Shown here: positions 8,103 through 16,205 of the stretch, one piece after another | Position numbering within the stretch: the first letter of the stretch is position 1 | Layout: every line of letters begins with the position of its first letter | Assembly (NCBI GenBank): GCA_049976445.1 | Contig: JBMFIF010000008.1 | Span: forward strand, 1-41,240 | Source of the DNA: JAVZOV01 sp049976445 | Lineage (GTDB): Archaea > Thermoproteota > Thermoprotei > Gearchaeales > WAQG01 | DNA: 41,240 nt | Reading direction: 5' to 3' | The notes under the pieces: generated by a model | Seen by the model: the letters and a program-made list of their open reading frames with translations, nothing else | What the model was told of the DNA's origin: nothing | Databases searched by the model: none | Position numbers and translations under genes: made by a program

Positions 8103-9749
8103 ATGAAGTTTAAGAGTGCTGAAATATACATTATATTAATATTAATTGGGATGCTTACAGGGTTTTCAGTCTCAATATTTTCGCTTGCTCTTAATTATCT
8201 AACATTATTAAGGGAATCAATTTCTAATACGATACTTTATTTGATTATTATATTTTTAAGCATCCCTTTATCTTATACAATTGTTCAGCGTTTTTCTGAT
8301 AGAAAGAAGACTGGTTCTGGTTTAGATAATTTTCTTGAAGCATATCATTTTAAACATGGATTTGTAACATTGCGAACCACATTTTTTAGTGTGCTATCTT
8401 CACTATTTACTATTGGTTTAGGTGGTAGTGCTGGGCCTGAGGGTCCTGGACTTACTATAGGCGGTGGGATTGGTTCTTGGTTTGCGCAGAAATTTAAGTT
8501 TGATCCTGAGACTATGAAACGTTTGCACATAGTAGGTGCAGCTGCAGGCATAGCTGCTATATTTCATGCTCCATTAGCTGGAACAGTCTTCGCGTTAGAG
8601 ATACCATATTTACACGATGTGGAGACCGAGGTTTTTATATGGGCTCTGATAACTGCTATTATTGCTTATGGTATAACAGTAATTATGACTGGACCTGAAC
8701 AGCTTTTTCCTTTTGAGTCAAAAACTATTACCATCAGTACTGATATTATTTTCACATCAGTAATTCTGGGATTATTATCAGCAATAGTAGCGTTGTTATT
8801 CATACATATTTATAGAATTTTTAAGCATGGTTTAATAATCATCCCAAAAAATATTTTACCTATTTTCGGGGGTTTAATTATAGTATTAATCGGTACTTAT
8901 TATCCTCAAGTGTTAGGGATTGGTTATGATGTTATACGTAGTATAGGGTTTGGAACATTAAAAGTCACTTTTTTCTTAGTTTTTGCTTTACTTTTTATGA
9001 AGATCATTGCTACGTCAGTAACACTTAATACTGGAGGTTCTGGAGGACTTTTTGTGCCGTCAATATTTATAGGAACAATGCTTGGTTCTGTTTACTATTT
9101 ATCATTAAACAATTTTGTTGCAAGTATTGATTATACAATAATAATAGCTACTACTATAGCTGGAGTGTTTGCAGCTACTAATAAGACTTTATTGACATCT
9201 ATAGTATTGGTAGGTGAAACTTTTGGTCCTATCGTTTTAACGCCGTCTATAATTTCCGCTACTATAGCTTTTCTTTTAACGAAGAACATTTCTATTCATG
9301 AAAATCAATTGCCTAGTAAAAAGACTGAAAAAGAATTAGCGTTAACAATTTTCTATCATAGAGCGAATAAGGATACTTTGAGGAAAATCAGAGCTTTGCA
9401 AATAATGACAAAAGATCCGGTTTATCTTGATGGAAAAATAAGTGTTCATGAGGCGCTTAATAAAGTCAAATCTTATGATTTTAAGGTTTATCCAGTTACT
9501 GTAGATGGTAAGTATATAGGTTATGTTACTTTAGACATACTTTTAATGGAGCCTAGAGAAAAGAATGTGCAAGATATTACTATTCTTTCTGATCCAATTA
9601 GACCAGAAACTACTCTGCATGAGATAATAGAGCGTATGATATCAACCAAAGAAACGCATCTCTATATCGTTAATAATGATAATCAATTGATTGGAGTTGT
9701 CTCTCAGACTGATATAATTAAAACAATTTTTGAGCTAGCAAACCTTTAG
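8103..9749 (+). CDS. ClC-family chloride channel/antiporter with C-terminal CBS pair
   Basis: Integral membrane anion channel or H+/Cl- exchanger of 548 residues. Family motifs are present: GSAGPEGP in the first third (the Glu of GxEGP is the gating glutamate), and GGSGGLFVPSIFIG, the GxFxP selectivity motif. The first selectivity motif GSGIP is altered to GSGLD. The cytoplasmic tail from about residue 425 has two CBS units, the first beginning MTKDPVYLDGKISVHEAL, which usually sense adenine nucleotides. A TATA-like element at about 8068-8076 lies about 30 nt before the ATG, so the mRNA is probably leaderless. Confidence 0.93.
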   Translation: MKFKSAEIYIILILIGMLTGFSVSIFSLALNYLTLLRESISNTILYLIIIFLSIPLSYTIVQRFSDRKKTGSGLDNFLEAYHFKHGFVTLRTTFFSVLSSLFTIGLGGSAGPEGPGLTIGGGIGSWFAQKFKFDPETMKRLHIVGAAAGIAAIFHAPLAGTVFALEIPYLHDVETEVFIWALITAIIAYGITVIMTGPEQLFPFESKTITISTDIIFTSVILGLLSAIVALLFIHIYRIFKHGLIIIPKNILPIFGGLIIVLIGTYYPQVLGIGYDVIRSIGFGTLKVTFFLVFALLFMKIIATSVTLNTGGSGGLFVPSIFIGTMLGSVYYLSLNNFVASIDYTIIIATTIAGVFAATNKTLLTSIVLVGETFGPIVLTPSIISATIAFLLTKNISIHENQLPSKKTEKELALTIFYHRANKDTLRKIRALQIMTKDPVYLDGKISVHEALNKVKSYDFKVYPVTVDGKYIGYVTLDILLMEPREKNVQDITILSDPIRPETTLHEIIERMISTKETHLYIVNNDNQLIGVVSQTDIIKTIFELANL

Positions 9750-9797
9750 CATGCACAATTATGTATAAATATTTGATTTTATTTGAAAGTACTTGCT

Positions 9798-10862
9798 ATG
9801 ATGGATTCTGTAAGTTTACTAAAAACTTTATCAGAGGTTCATGGACCACCTGGTAGGGAAGAGGAGGTTAGAAGAGTAATAATTAATTATATAAAAAACA
9901 TGGTTGATGAAATATCTATTGATCCTCTAGGAAATGTTATAGCAGTAAAGAAGGGGGGTAATTTAAAAGTAATGATTGCATCACATATAGATGAGGTTGC
10001 TCTCATAACATCATTCATAGAAGATTCTGGCTTCATACGTTTTTCTACAATGGGTGGTATCGATCCACGTATTTTATTGTCAAGAAGAGTTTTGATCCAC
10101 ACTAAAAATAAAAGGTTGGAAGGCATCATTGGTGTAAAGCCAAAACATTTATTAACAGAAGAAGAAATGAAAAAAATACCGCAGATAAACCAAATGTATA
10201 TTGATATAGGAGCATCTAGCAAGTCTGAAGCTGAAGAATTAGGTGTTCGGATTGGAGATCCTATAACATTTAATGAACCGTTTGTTCGGCTTACAGCTCA
10301 AAGGGTTATGGGAAAAGCATTAGACGATCGAACTGGTGTCGCGGCTATTATTAAAGCTTTAGATCTTCTTAAAGATGTTCAACTCCCACATACGCTATTT
10401 GCAGTATTTACTACACAGGAAGAAGTTGGATTAAGAGGAGCTTCATCAGTAACGTATACTGTAAATCCTGATATAGCTTTTGTAATTGAAACAACTACTG
10501 CAGCAGATACTCCTGAAAACTCTCCGTCAGAATATGTTACAATGCTTGGTAAAGGGCCAGCAATAAGAATTATGGATGCAACTATGATAACTCAGCAAAA
10601 GATCTTAGATTTCATGATAAATGCCGCTAATAAAATAAGTGTTCCATACCAATTACAAGTGGCACCAAAAAGTGGTACTGATGCTGGAGCTATCCACATA
10701 TCACGTGGCGGCATCCCGACAGGTGTGATATCAGTCCCTGCAAGATATCTTCATACTCCATCATTAATAATCGATCTCATAGATTTTGAACATACAGTAA
10801 CATTAATAACAGAGATTCTTAAGCAAATAAAAAATAAAGAAGAATTCCACTTTAGTATTTAA
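9798..10862 (+). CDS. M42-family aminopeptidase (TET/glutamyl aminopeptidase type)
   Basis: Cytosolic di-metal aminopeptidase; family members form large dodecameric TET complexes that degrade peptides. Visible residues (from ATG 9798) include H63 in SHIDEVAL, D176/D177 in KALDDRTG, catalytic E208 with E209 in TQEEVGLRGA, E231 and H319 in RYLHTPS, all in the expected order. The open frame extends to TTG 9783, but a TATA box, TATAAATA at about 9766-9773, places the transcript start near ATG 9798, which I prefer (354 residues). Confidence 0.93.
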   Translation: MMDSVSLLKTLSEVHGPPGREEEVRRVIINYIKNMVDEISIDPLGNVIAVKKGGNLKVMIASHIDEVALITSFIEDSGFIRFSTMGGIDPRILLSRRVLIHTKNKRLEGIIGVKPKHLLTEEEMKKIPQINQMYIDIGASSKSEAEELGVRIGDPITFNEPFVRLTAQRVMGKALDDRTGVAAIIKALDLLKDVQLPHTLFAVFTTQEEVGLRGASSVTYTVNPDIAFVIETTTAADTPENSPSEYVTMLGKGPAIRIMDATMITQQKILDFMINAANKISVPYQLQVAPKSGTDAGAIHISRGGIPTGVISVPARYLHTPSLIIDLIDFEHTVTLITEILKQIKNKEEFHFSI

Positions 10863-10967
10863 TAATTCTTAACAAGCTAATATATAATATTGGATTAAAA
10901 AGAACATTTTCATATACTTTATTTGATAATTTTACCTTAAAGAATAGAATAGCTTCTAACGAGTTTA

Positions 10968-11819
10968 TTACGACTTTAGTGTTATAATAATTGATGCTAC
11001 CAAAATAAGAAGTCCACCAAAAATTGTGTTAATAGTAAATTGTTCGTTTATTATCATGACTCCTAACATTGTTGCTGAAAGAGGTTCTACAGTAGCTATT
11101 ACGCTCGCATCTATAGCATTAGTCATTGTAAGTCCTTTTAAATAGAAGGTATATGAAAGAAACGTCGGGAAAATCACTAAATACATTATGTAAATCATTG
11201 AAGAACTAGGTATATTAAATCCGTTTAATACTGCAAATGGTAAAAATACGATTGATGCTATCATGGAGCTGTAAAGATTCACTATTATTGGAGAATGTTT
11301 AATCATTCTTCCAGCTATAAAGAATAATGAATAAATTATACCAGCTAAGAGCGCTATAACATCACCTAATACAAGTTCTGACACATCGAATCTTATAATT
11401 AAAAATATTCCGATCATGGAGATCATTACAGCTATTATTTTTATCATTGTTAATTTTTCACGAATAATTAGCGGTGATAATATTGCAACAAATATTGGTG
11501 CAGTATAAAGTAAGAATGCTGCATTCGAAACTTTAGTAATATTTAATGCTGTAAAGTATGTTAGATTAAACGCTGGTATTAGTATTAGACCGTATGTTAA
11601 TATTACTTTCTTATCAAAAGAAAACTGTAACAAGTTGAGTTTATTTACATATGCTAATAGTGCGTAAAGCGGTGTTGCAAGAAGCATGCGTAAGAATATT
11701 AACGTAAGAGGTTTTACTCCGTCAGAATAAATAATTTTTACAGCAACACCAGTGGTACCCCAAACAAAAGCGGCTATGAACACCATGAGTAATCCTAATC
11801 TCTTTTTCGATTTTATCAT
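10968..11819 (-). CDS. EamA/DMT-family transporter
   Basis: Hydrophobic protein of 283 residues built of two EamA repeats, about ten membrane helices. The opening GLLMVFIAAFVWGTTGVAVK and the mid-repeat LIIREKLTMIKIIAVMIS followed by GIFLII are typical of drug/metabolite transporters; the second repeat has VEPLSATMLGVMIINEQ. Substrate is unknown (amino acid, metabolite or drug export). It is convergent with the M42 gene and divergent from sfsA, with both promoters in the 55-nt gap 11820-11874. Confidence 0.88.
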   Translation of the reverse strand: MIKSKKRLGLLMVFIAAFVWGTTGVAVKIIYSDGVKPLTLIFLRMLLATPLYALLAYVNKLNLLQFSFDKKVILTYGLILIPAFNLTYFTALNITKVSNAAFLLYTAPIFVAILSPLIIREKLTMIKIIAVMISMIGIFLIIRFDVSELVLGDVIALLAGIIYSLFFIAGRMIKHSPIIVNLYSSMIASIVFLPFAVLNGFNIPSSSMIYIMYLVIFPTFLSYTFYLKGLTMTNAIDASVIATVEPLSATMLGVMIINEQFTINTIFGGLLILVASIIITLKS

Positions 11820-11874
11820 TGATTAAGTGTAAAGAATGCATAAATATAAATTTTTGATTTAGATACATTGTACA

Positions 11875-12576
11875 ATGCTAATAGACAAGTTTAGTGATCT
11901 TTTCAGATTAAAAGTTATTGAGAGACTTAACAGGTTTACGGTACTTTTGGTTGATAATAATGGTACAAAATATTTAGGTTTACTTAGAAATACAGGAAAA
12001 TTAAAAGATCTCATATATCCTGATGCAGTACTGGTCTGTAAAAAATGGTCCAGGCCAAAAACAAACTGTCTTATAATAGGTGCTGAAACTAAATATGGTA
12101 TTGCACTCATAGATACATATACTCAAATGAGAGTTTTCGAAAAACTTGCTAATCTTAGATACATATCTTGGCTCAAAGATTATGAAATTCTAAAAAAGGA
12201 GGTTACTATTGATGATTCTCGACTTGATTATATGATTGGTTCAAAGGATACTATTGGTTACATGGAATTAAAATCTGCAGTCTTCATGAACAATGACACT
12301 GCTATGTATCCAGATACCCCATCAGAGAGAGGAATACGTCACATAAACCTACTTAAAAGTATTCGAGAAATGGGATACAGAAGTATAATATCATTTATAG
12401 CTGCACATCCAACAGCCAAACAATTCAGACCATATTGGGAAGTTGACCCAAAAATAAGAGAAGGACTAATAAATGCAAAATTAAAAGGCGTTGAAATTTA
12501 TGCGGTAAAATATTATTTAGATCTTGATGGAAACCTAATATTTGAAACTGATAATCTTCCCATCATTTTAGACTAA
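11875..12576 (+). CDS. sfsA: SfsA-family protein
   Basis: Homolog of the sugar fermentation stimulation protein SfsA, 233 residues. It has the OB-like N-terminal part (about 18-60, with NRFTVLLVDNNG and the LRNTGKLKDLIYPDA motif) and a C-terminal nuclease-like core with D118, E131 and K133 (ELK) and the family box PDTPSERGIRHI. These resemble the PD-(D/E)XK catalytic triad, although the biochemical role of SfsA is unsettled. A TATA-like stretch at about 11838-11850 lies about 30 nt before the ATG. Confidence 0.9.
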   Translation: MLIDKFSDLFRLKVIERLNRFTVLLVDNNGTKYLGLLRNTGKLKDLIYPDAVLVCKKWSRPKTNCLIIGAETKYGIALIDTYTQMRVFEKLANLRYISWLKDYEILKKEVTIDDSRLDYMIGSKDTIGYMELKSAVFMNNDTAMYPDTPSERGIRHINLLKSIREMGYRSIISFIAAHPTAKQFRPYWEVDPKIREGLINAKLKGVEIYAVKYYLDLDGNLIFETDNLPIILD

Positions 12577-12710
12577 TCTTCCATCAACATAAACTACTTT
12601 TATTTTAGAAAAAGAGTAAGGTTTGTATCTTAAACTTGCTTTTTAGATTGGGAGAGTGTTAATGAAGCGAAAAATTTATCATAGTCTTTTTACTAGTTAG
12701 AAATGCTGGA

Positions 12711-12846
12711 CCCGGGGTAGCTAAGCCTGGTATAGCTTCCGGCTGTAGGTATCAGCCACCTAGGTAACTGAGGTCGCGAGCCTGAGGATGAGCCTAGGTC
12801 AGCAGGTACCGGAAGGCCGTGGGTTCAAATCCCACCCCCGGGACCA
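12711..12846 (+). tRNA. tRNA-Tyr (GTA) with 59-nt intron and encoded CCA
   Basis: Acceptor CCCGGGG (12711-12717) pairs with CCCCGGG (12836-12842), giving the archaeal C1-G72 identity pair of tRNA-Tyr, A73 and encoded CCA (12844-12846). D stem is GCT/AGC, T arm GTGGG-TTCAAAT-CCCAC. Anticodon stem TCCGG (12738-12742) pairs with CCGGA (12809-12813), and the anticodon GTA is at 12745-12747. The intron is 12749-12807, between positions 37 and 38. CTGT (12743-12746) pairs with GCAG (12802-12805). The flanking 3-nt bulges AGG and GTA are cut after their second base, a regular bulge-helix-bulge. Inside the intron ACCTAGG pairs with CCTAGGT. Confidence 0.95.
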
Positions 12847-12854
12847 GTCTTCTT

Positions 12855-12985
12855 GTGATTGTGATTATTCAAGAGAAATGTGATTATAATATTATCACAA
12901 TAGTCATGAGTTATTCTGATATATTATAATGTTATTTTTTTACCCCTTTGTTTCCTCTGGAACGTGATTTTCTAAGTGTGTGATT
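12855..12985. promoter_or_regulatory. Cluster of GTGATT sites downstream of the regulator gene
   Basis: GTGATT occurs at 12855, 12861, 12880, 12964 and 12980, with TATCAC at 12893, within about 130 bp between tRNA-Tyr and the 3' end of the winged-helix gene. The same hexamer fills the region on the other side of that gene. Between the sites, 12942-12963 holds a copy of a separate motif, ACCCCTTTGTTTCC followed by TCTGGAAC, that also forms the ends of the inverted repeat near 18404-18643. Confidence 0.4.
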
Positions 12986-12992
12986 AGTCACA

Positions 12993-13535
12993 TTATTGTT
13001 TTTCTAATAATTTTTTCTTTATCTCTTCTGGTACCCTGTACGTGAAGGGCATTTTTGTTTCATCTCTTATTAAGAGACCTTTTTCAACCATTTTTTTCAT
13101 TGTTCTTGCTATATGTTCTCTTGCCATTCCTAACATTCTAGCTATTCCTGTTGCTCCCTCTATACCATATGATGGATCTTGTAATAATAATCTTAGTATT
13201 TTTTCTTCTGTCATAGATAATCCTAATAACTCTCTTTCTTTTTCTACCACTTTTTCAGAGAGCGCATCACTCAATGACAAATATTGTGATGTGTAATTTT
13301 CATATCTTCTTTTTATTCTCTGTTCTTTTACGGATTGTTGAGTTTTTTGATAAAGCTCTTCCATCATTTCTCTCATTCTTCTTAATTCAAACCTAATTTT
13401 AGTTATGTCATCTTCTATGTATGCCAAACGTTCTTCAAGTATTCTATCACGTCCTTTCATAGATTCTACTAGATCTATCAAAGATTGTAGACGCGCTTCA
13501 AGTGAGTTTAGTGATATATACGTTTTTCTCTCCAT
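12993..13535 (-). CDS. Winged-helix regulator with N-terminal coiled coil
   Basis: From ATG 13535 the protein has 180 residues. About the first 75 are a heptad-rich, charged segment predicted as coiled coil (LEARLQSLIDLVESM onward). The C-terminal 75 residues form a winged helix: MTEEKILRLLLQDP, then GIARMLGMAREHIARTMKKM as recognition-helix region, then the wing KGLLIRDETKMPFTYRVP. The open frame reaches GTG 13592, but a TATA box (TTTATATA, about 13567-13574) lies inside that extension, so ATG 13535 is the likely start. It probably dimerises through the coiled coil and binds DNA, and the surrounding GTGATT repeats are candidate sites. No close family is recognised. Confidence 0.75.
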   Translation of the reverse strand: MERKTYISLNSLEARLQSLIDLVESMKGRDRILEERLAYIEDDITKIRFELRRMREMMEELYQKTQQSVKEQRIKRRYENYTSQYLSLSDALSEKVVEKERELLGLSMTEEKILRLLLQDPSYGIEGATGIARMLGMAREHIARTMKKMVEKGLLIRDETKMPFTYRVPEEIKKKLLEKQ

Positions 13536-13564
13536 TTTTGTATCTCTAATATTATTTGTGATAC

Positions 13565-13984
13565 GTGATATATAAATCCATCTCACAATCACGGTGATTA
13601 ATCATTTTTGCAAAGTCATGAATCATATTTTATGATATATCATAAAACAGTTTATGAAAAAATAATAAAACATAGGGTATATAAATCGGAAATATGTAAA
13701 AATACATAATGATCTGTGTGAGATCTAATAAAATAAATCACTTCATTCAGATATAAGAATATTACGTGACTAAATCACTGTAAGTCATTTTATGATCCGT
13801 GATTTTTGCACGAAATAACTATTTATTCTTCAGTGATTTTTCTTTCATTGTGATAATTGTGATTAAAGTCATGTGTATGATTTGATATTTTATAAAAATC
13901 ACTAATTGTGACCAAATTGTGTATAAAAAATCACGTAATCTTATGATTCATTATCGTGATTTTTATAATGTTTTTTCTGTGATT
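13565..13984. promoter_or_regulatory. Array of GTGATT/AATCAC repeats upstream of the regulator gene
   Basis: GTGAT[TA] is at 13565, 13594, 13799, 13833, 13850, 13859, 13956 and 13979. AATCAC is at 13587, 13736, 13773, 13897 and 13929. AATCAC-G-GTGATT at 13587-13599 is a perfect-arm palindrome just upstream of the regulator TATA box, a natural autoregulatory operator. Many copies continue as GTGATTTTT. The array runs into the last codons of the aminotransferase gene. Binding by the neighbouring winged-helix protein is inference. Confidence 0.45.
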
Positions 13985-15324
13985 TTTATATTTCTCTCAA
14001 TTATTTCTATTGCTTTCTCGGCTAACTCTTTTGTCATTGTTAATGGTGGTGCTATTCTTAGTGTTGATTTTCCTGCTGTTATTAATGCAACGCCTTGTTT
14101 CCAACTTTGTAAGATAATATTTTCAGCCTCTTTGATTCCAGGTTCTTTAGTATTTTTATCCTTCACTATTTCTACACCTATCATAAAACCTTTTCCTCTT
14201 ACATCCCCTACTATCCTACTATTCTCTTCGATTTCTTTAAATCGTTTGAAAATATAGTCTCCCACGTTCCTTACATTTTCAAGAAGATTGTTTTTCTCTA
14301 TATACTCAATGGTCGCTAATGATGCAGCACATGATACAGGGTTACCACCAAATGTTGATGCATGAGATCCTTTCTCCCATGTCATGATATCTTTGCTTGC
14401 TATCATTGCTCCTAAAGGTAATCCTGAAGCGATAGCTTTTGCCAATGTTATTATATCAGGTTTGACATCCCAGTGTTCTATTGCAAACCATTTACCAGTT
14501 CGCCCAAAGCCTGCCTGTATTTCATCATCTATGAATAAAATCCCATATTTTTCAGCCAATTTTTTTAATTTTTCAAAATATCTCTGAGGTGGCCAAACAT
14601 AACCTCCTTCACCCTGAACTGGTTCCACTACTATGCCTGCAACTTCTTCAGGTGGAACATATTTCGAGAGAACCCACTCTTCAATATAATCAATGCAGTA
14701 CATATTGCATTCTGGATACTGTAAATGAAATGGGCATCTATAACAATACGGATATGGAACTTGAACTGTTGCTGGAACTAGCGGCGAAAATCCTTTTCGT
14801 TGTACTGGTTTTGATGCTGTTAAACTCATAGCTCCATAAGTTCTTCCATGAAACGATCCTATGAATGAAAAAAGATAAGGCCGTCCAGTTTTATACCTTG
14901 CTAATTTCATTGCCGCTTCTATTGCTTCAGCCCCACTATTCGAAAAGTGAACCATTTTTTCTTTACCGTTTACAGGGACGATTTCTGTTAATTTTTCTGC
15001 TAATGTTACTGCTTCTTCATAATAAAAATCTGTGAGACTGTAATGTAAAAATCTATCAGCCTGTCTCTTTATTGCCTCAACAACCTCTTTTGGACGTCCA
15101 ACGTTAAGCACTACTAACCCAGAATTAAAATCTATATACTCATTACCATCAACATCAACTACAACGTTTTCCTTCACTTCTTTCACAACTAAAGGATAAA
15201 AACGAACATAAGAACGCGAAATAACTTTACTATCACGCTCGATTATTTTTTGAGCATTAGGACCAGGTGGTGTGACCACAATTTTAGGCAAATCATGAGG
15301 TTTATTAATGGGCCCTTCGCTCAC
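13963..15324 (-). CDS. Class III aminotransferase (4-aminobutyrate/ornithine type)
   Basis: PLP-dependent class III aminotransferase of 453 residues, transferring an omega-amino group, typically from GABA, ornithine or a related amine, to 2-oxoglutarate. Hallmarks are the SNSGAEAIEAAMKLAR cofactor loop (about 128-143), FHGRTYGAM, D267 in DDEIQAGFGRTG and the Schiff-base lysine K296 in LAKAIASGLP. A Cys-rich insertion (C194, C197, C206, C210) could bind metal and is shared with archaeal GABA-aminotransferase-like and racemase-like proteins, so amino-acid racemase activity is an alternative. GTG 15324 has Shine-Dalgarno GGTGAT 8 nt upstream and a TATA box near 15359-15368. Confidence 0.88.
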   Translation of the reverse strand: MSEGPINKPHDLPKIVVTPPGPNAQKIIERDSKVISRSYVRFYPLVVKEVKENVVVDVDGNEYIDFNSGLVVLNVGRPKEVVEAIKRQADRFLHYSLTDFYYEEAVTLAEKLTEIVPVNGKEKMVHFSNSGAEAIEAAMKLARYKTGRPYLFSFIGSFHGRTYGAMSLTASKPVQRKGFSPLVPATVQVPYPYCYRCPFHLQYPECNMYCIDYIEEWVLSKYVPPEEVAGIVVEPVQGEGGYVWPPQRYFEKLKKLAEKYGILFIDDEIQAGFGRTGKWFAIEHWDVKPDIITLAKAIASGLPLGAMIASKDIMTWEKGSHASTFGGNPVSCAASLATIEYIEKNNLLENVRNVGDYIFKRFKEIEENSRIVGDVRGKGFMIGVEIVKDKNTKEPGIKEAENIILQSWKQGVALITAGKSTLRIAPPLTMTKELAEKAIEIIERNIKITEKTL

Positions 15325-15500
15325 AAAATATCACCAAAATATATGATATCATGCACCTTTATATATATTTCTAACTTCGCACTATTTAAATAAATTTCTT
15401 CATAATTTCGAAATATAATTATCATCAATTGGAAATATAATTATGAATCAATGTAAGAAAATCGTACCTAAAATTTTCTCAGTTGAATTTCCAGTAGAAT

Positions 15501-15654
15501 TTTAAGTTAAGTCCCTTTGTTTTTGTTATTTATACGAAATTGATCGTTAGATGAGAGGTTGTTCTCTCTATTTTCAGTCTCTTTTAGCAATCCTTAACCC
15601 TACCTTATTTTCACTAATCAAATAAATGACACACCCAAGAGGACTTAACTTAAA
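15501..15654. repeat. 154-bp MITE-like element, copy 1
   Basis: Ends in perfect terminal inverted repeats TTTAAGTTAAGTCC and GGACTTAACTTAAA. A second copy at 35170-35323 has the same length and, comparing base by base, differs at a single interior base (C at 15535 here, A there). There is no ORF of useful length. The outermost bases are compatible with a TA target duplication, but this is ambiguous because they belong to the inverted repeat. It lies between the aminotransferase promoter and the adenosine-specific kinase gene. Confidence 0.85.
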
Positions 15655-15713
15655 CATTTTGTATGTCATAAAGTTTAATAGTTTTTGTAATAAAAAATAT
15701 TTTGGTGCACAGT

Positions 15714-16205
15714 ATGAGTGTTCGATTAAAGATCGTAAAAATAACACCTCCAGAAGGTGTGAATATTATTATAGGACAATCTCACTTTATTAAGACTACC
15801 GAGGACATTTATGAACTTTTTGTTACAACAGTGCCTCATATAAAGTTTGGATTAGCATTTTGTGAATCATCTGGTCCACGCTTAATAAGACGTGAAGGTA
15901 ATGATCAGGAGCTTATAGAACTGGCAACCAGGTATGCCTTAGATATTGGAGCCGGCCATGTATTTGTAATTGTGATTAAAGGTGGTTACCCCATAAATGT
16001 ATTAAATGCTCTAAAGAATGTTCAAGAAGTTGTAGGACTTTATTGTGCCACGGCCAACCCGATTGAAGTAATTGTAGCAGAAACTGAGGAAGGTAGAGGA
16101 GTTTTAGGCGTCATAGATGGAGGATCTCCTTTAGGTATTGAGAAAGAGGATGATATTAAAGCAAGACGTGATTTTCTAAGAAAAATAGGATACAAGCTTA
16201 AATAA
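15714..16205 (+). CDS. Adenosine-specific kinase family protein (DUF355)
   Basis: Matches the PF04008 family (adenosine-specific kinase), small proteins of about 165 residues from archaea and some bacteria. Recognisable segments are the N-terminal IKITPPEGVNIIIGQSHFIK-like region, the core FCESSGPRLIRREGN, GAGHVFVIVIKG, ATANPIEVIVAET and the closing GRGVLGVIDGGSPLGIE. The family name comes from structural and binding studies, and in vivo function is not firmly settled. The open frame reaches TTG 15702; GGTG upstream and the spacing favour ATG 15714 (163 residues). Its 3' end overlaps the convergent DUF2070 gene by 8 bp. Confidence 0.9.
   Translation: MSVRLKIVKITPPEGVNIIIGQSHFIKTTEDIYELFVTTVPHIKFGLAFCESSGPRLIRREGNDQELIELATRYALDIGAGHVFVIVIKGGYPINVLNALKNVQEVVGLYCATANPIEVIVAETEEGRGVLGVIDGGSPLGIEKEDDIKARRDFLRKIGYKLK

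Noticed and set aside
13536..13592. Upstream extension of the winged-helix protein to GTG 13592
   Set aside because: A TATA box lies inside the extension, so it should be promoter DNA; ATG 13535 fits.
12855..13984. CRISPR-like or satellite repeat around the regulator
   Set aside because: The GTGATT units occur in both orientations with irregular spacing, as expected for binding sites rather than an array.
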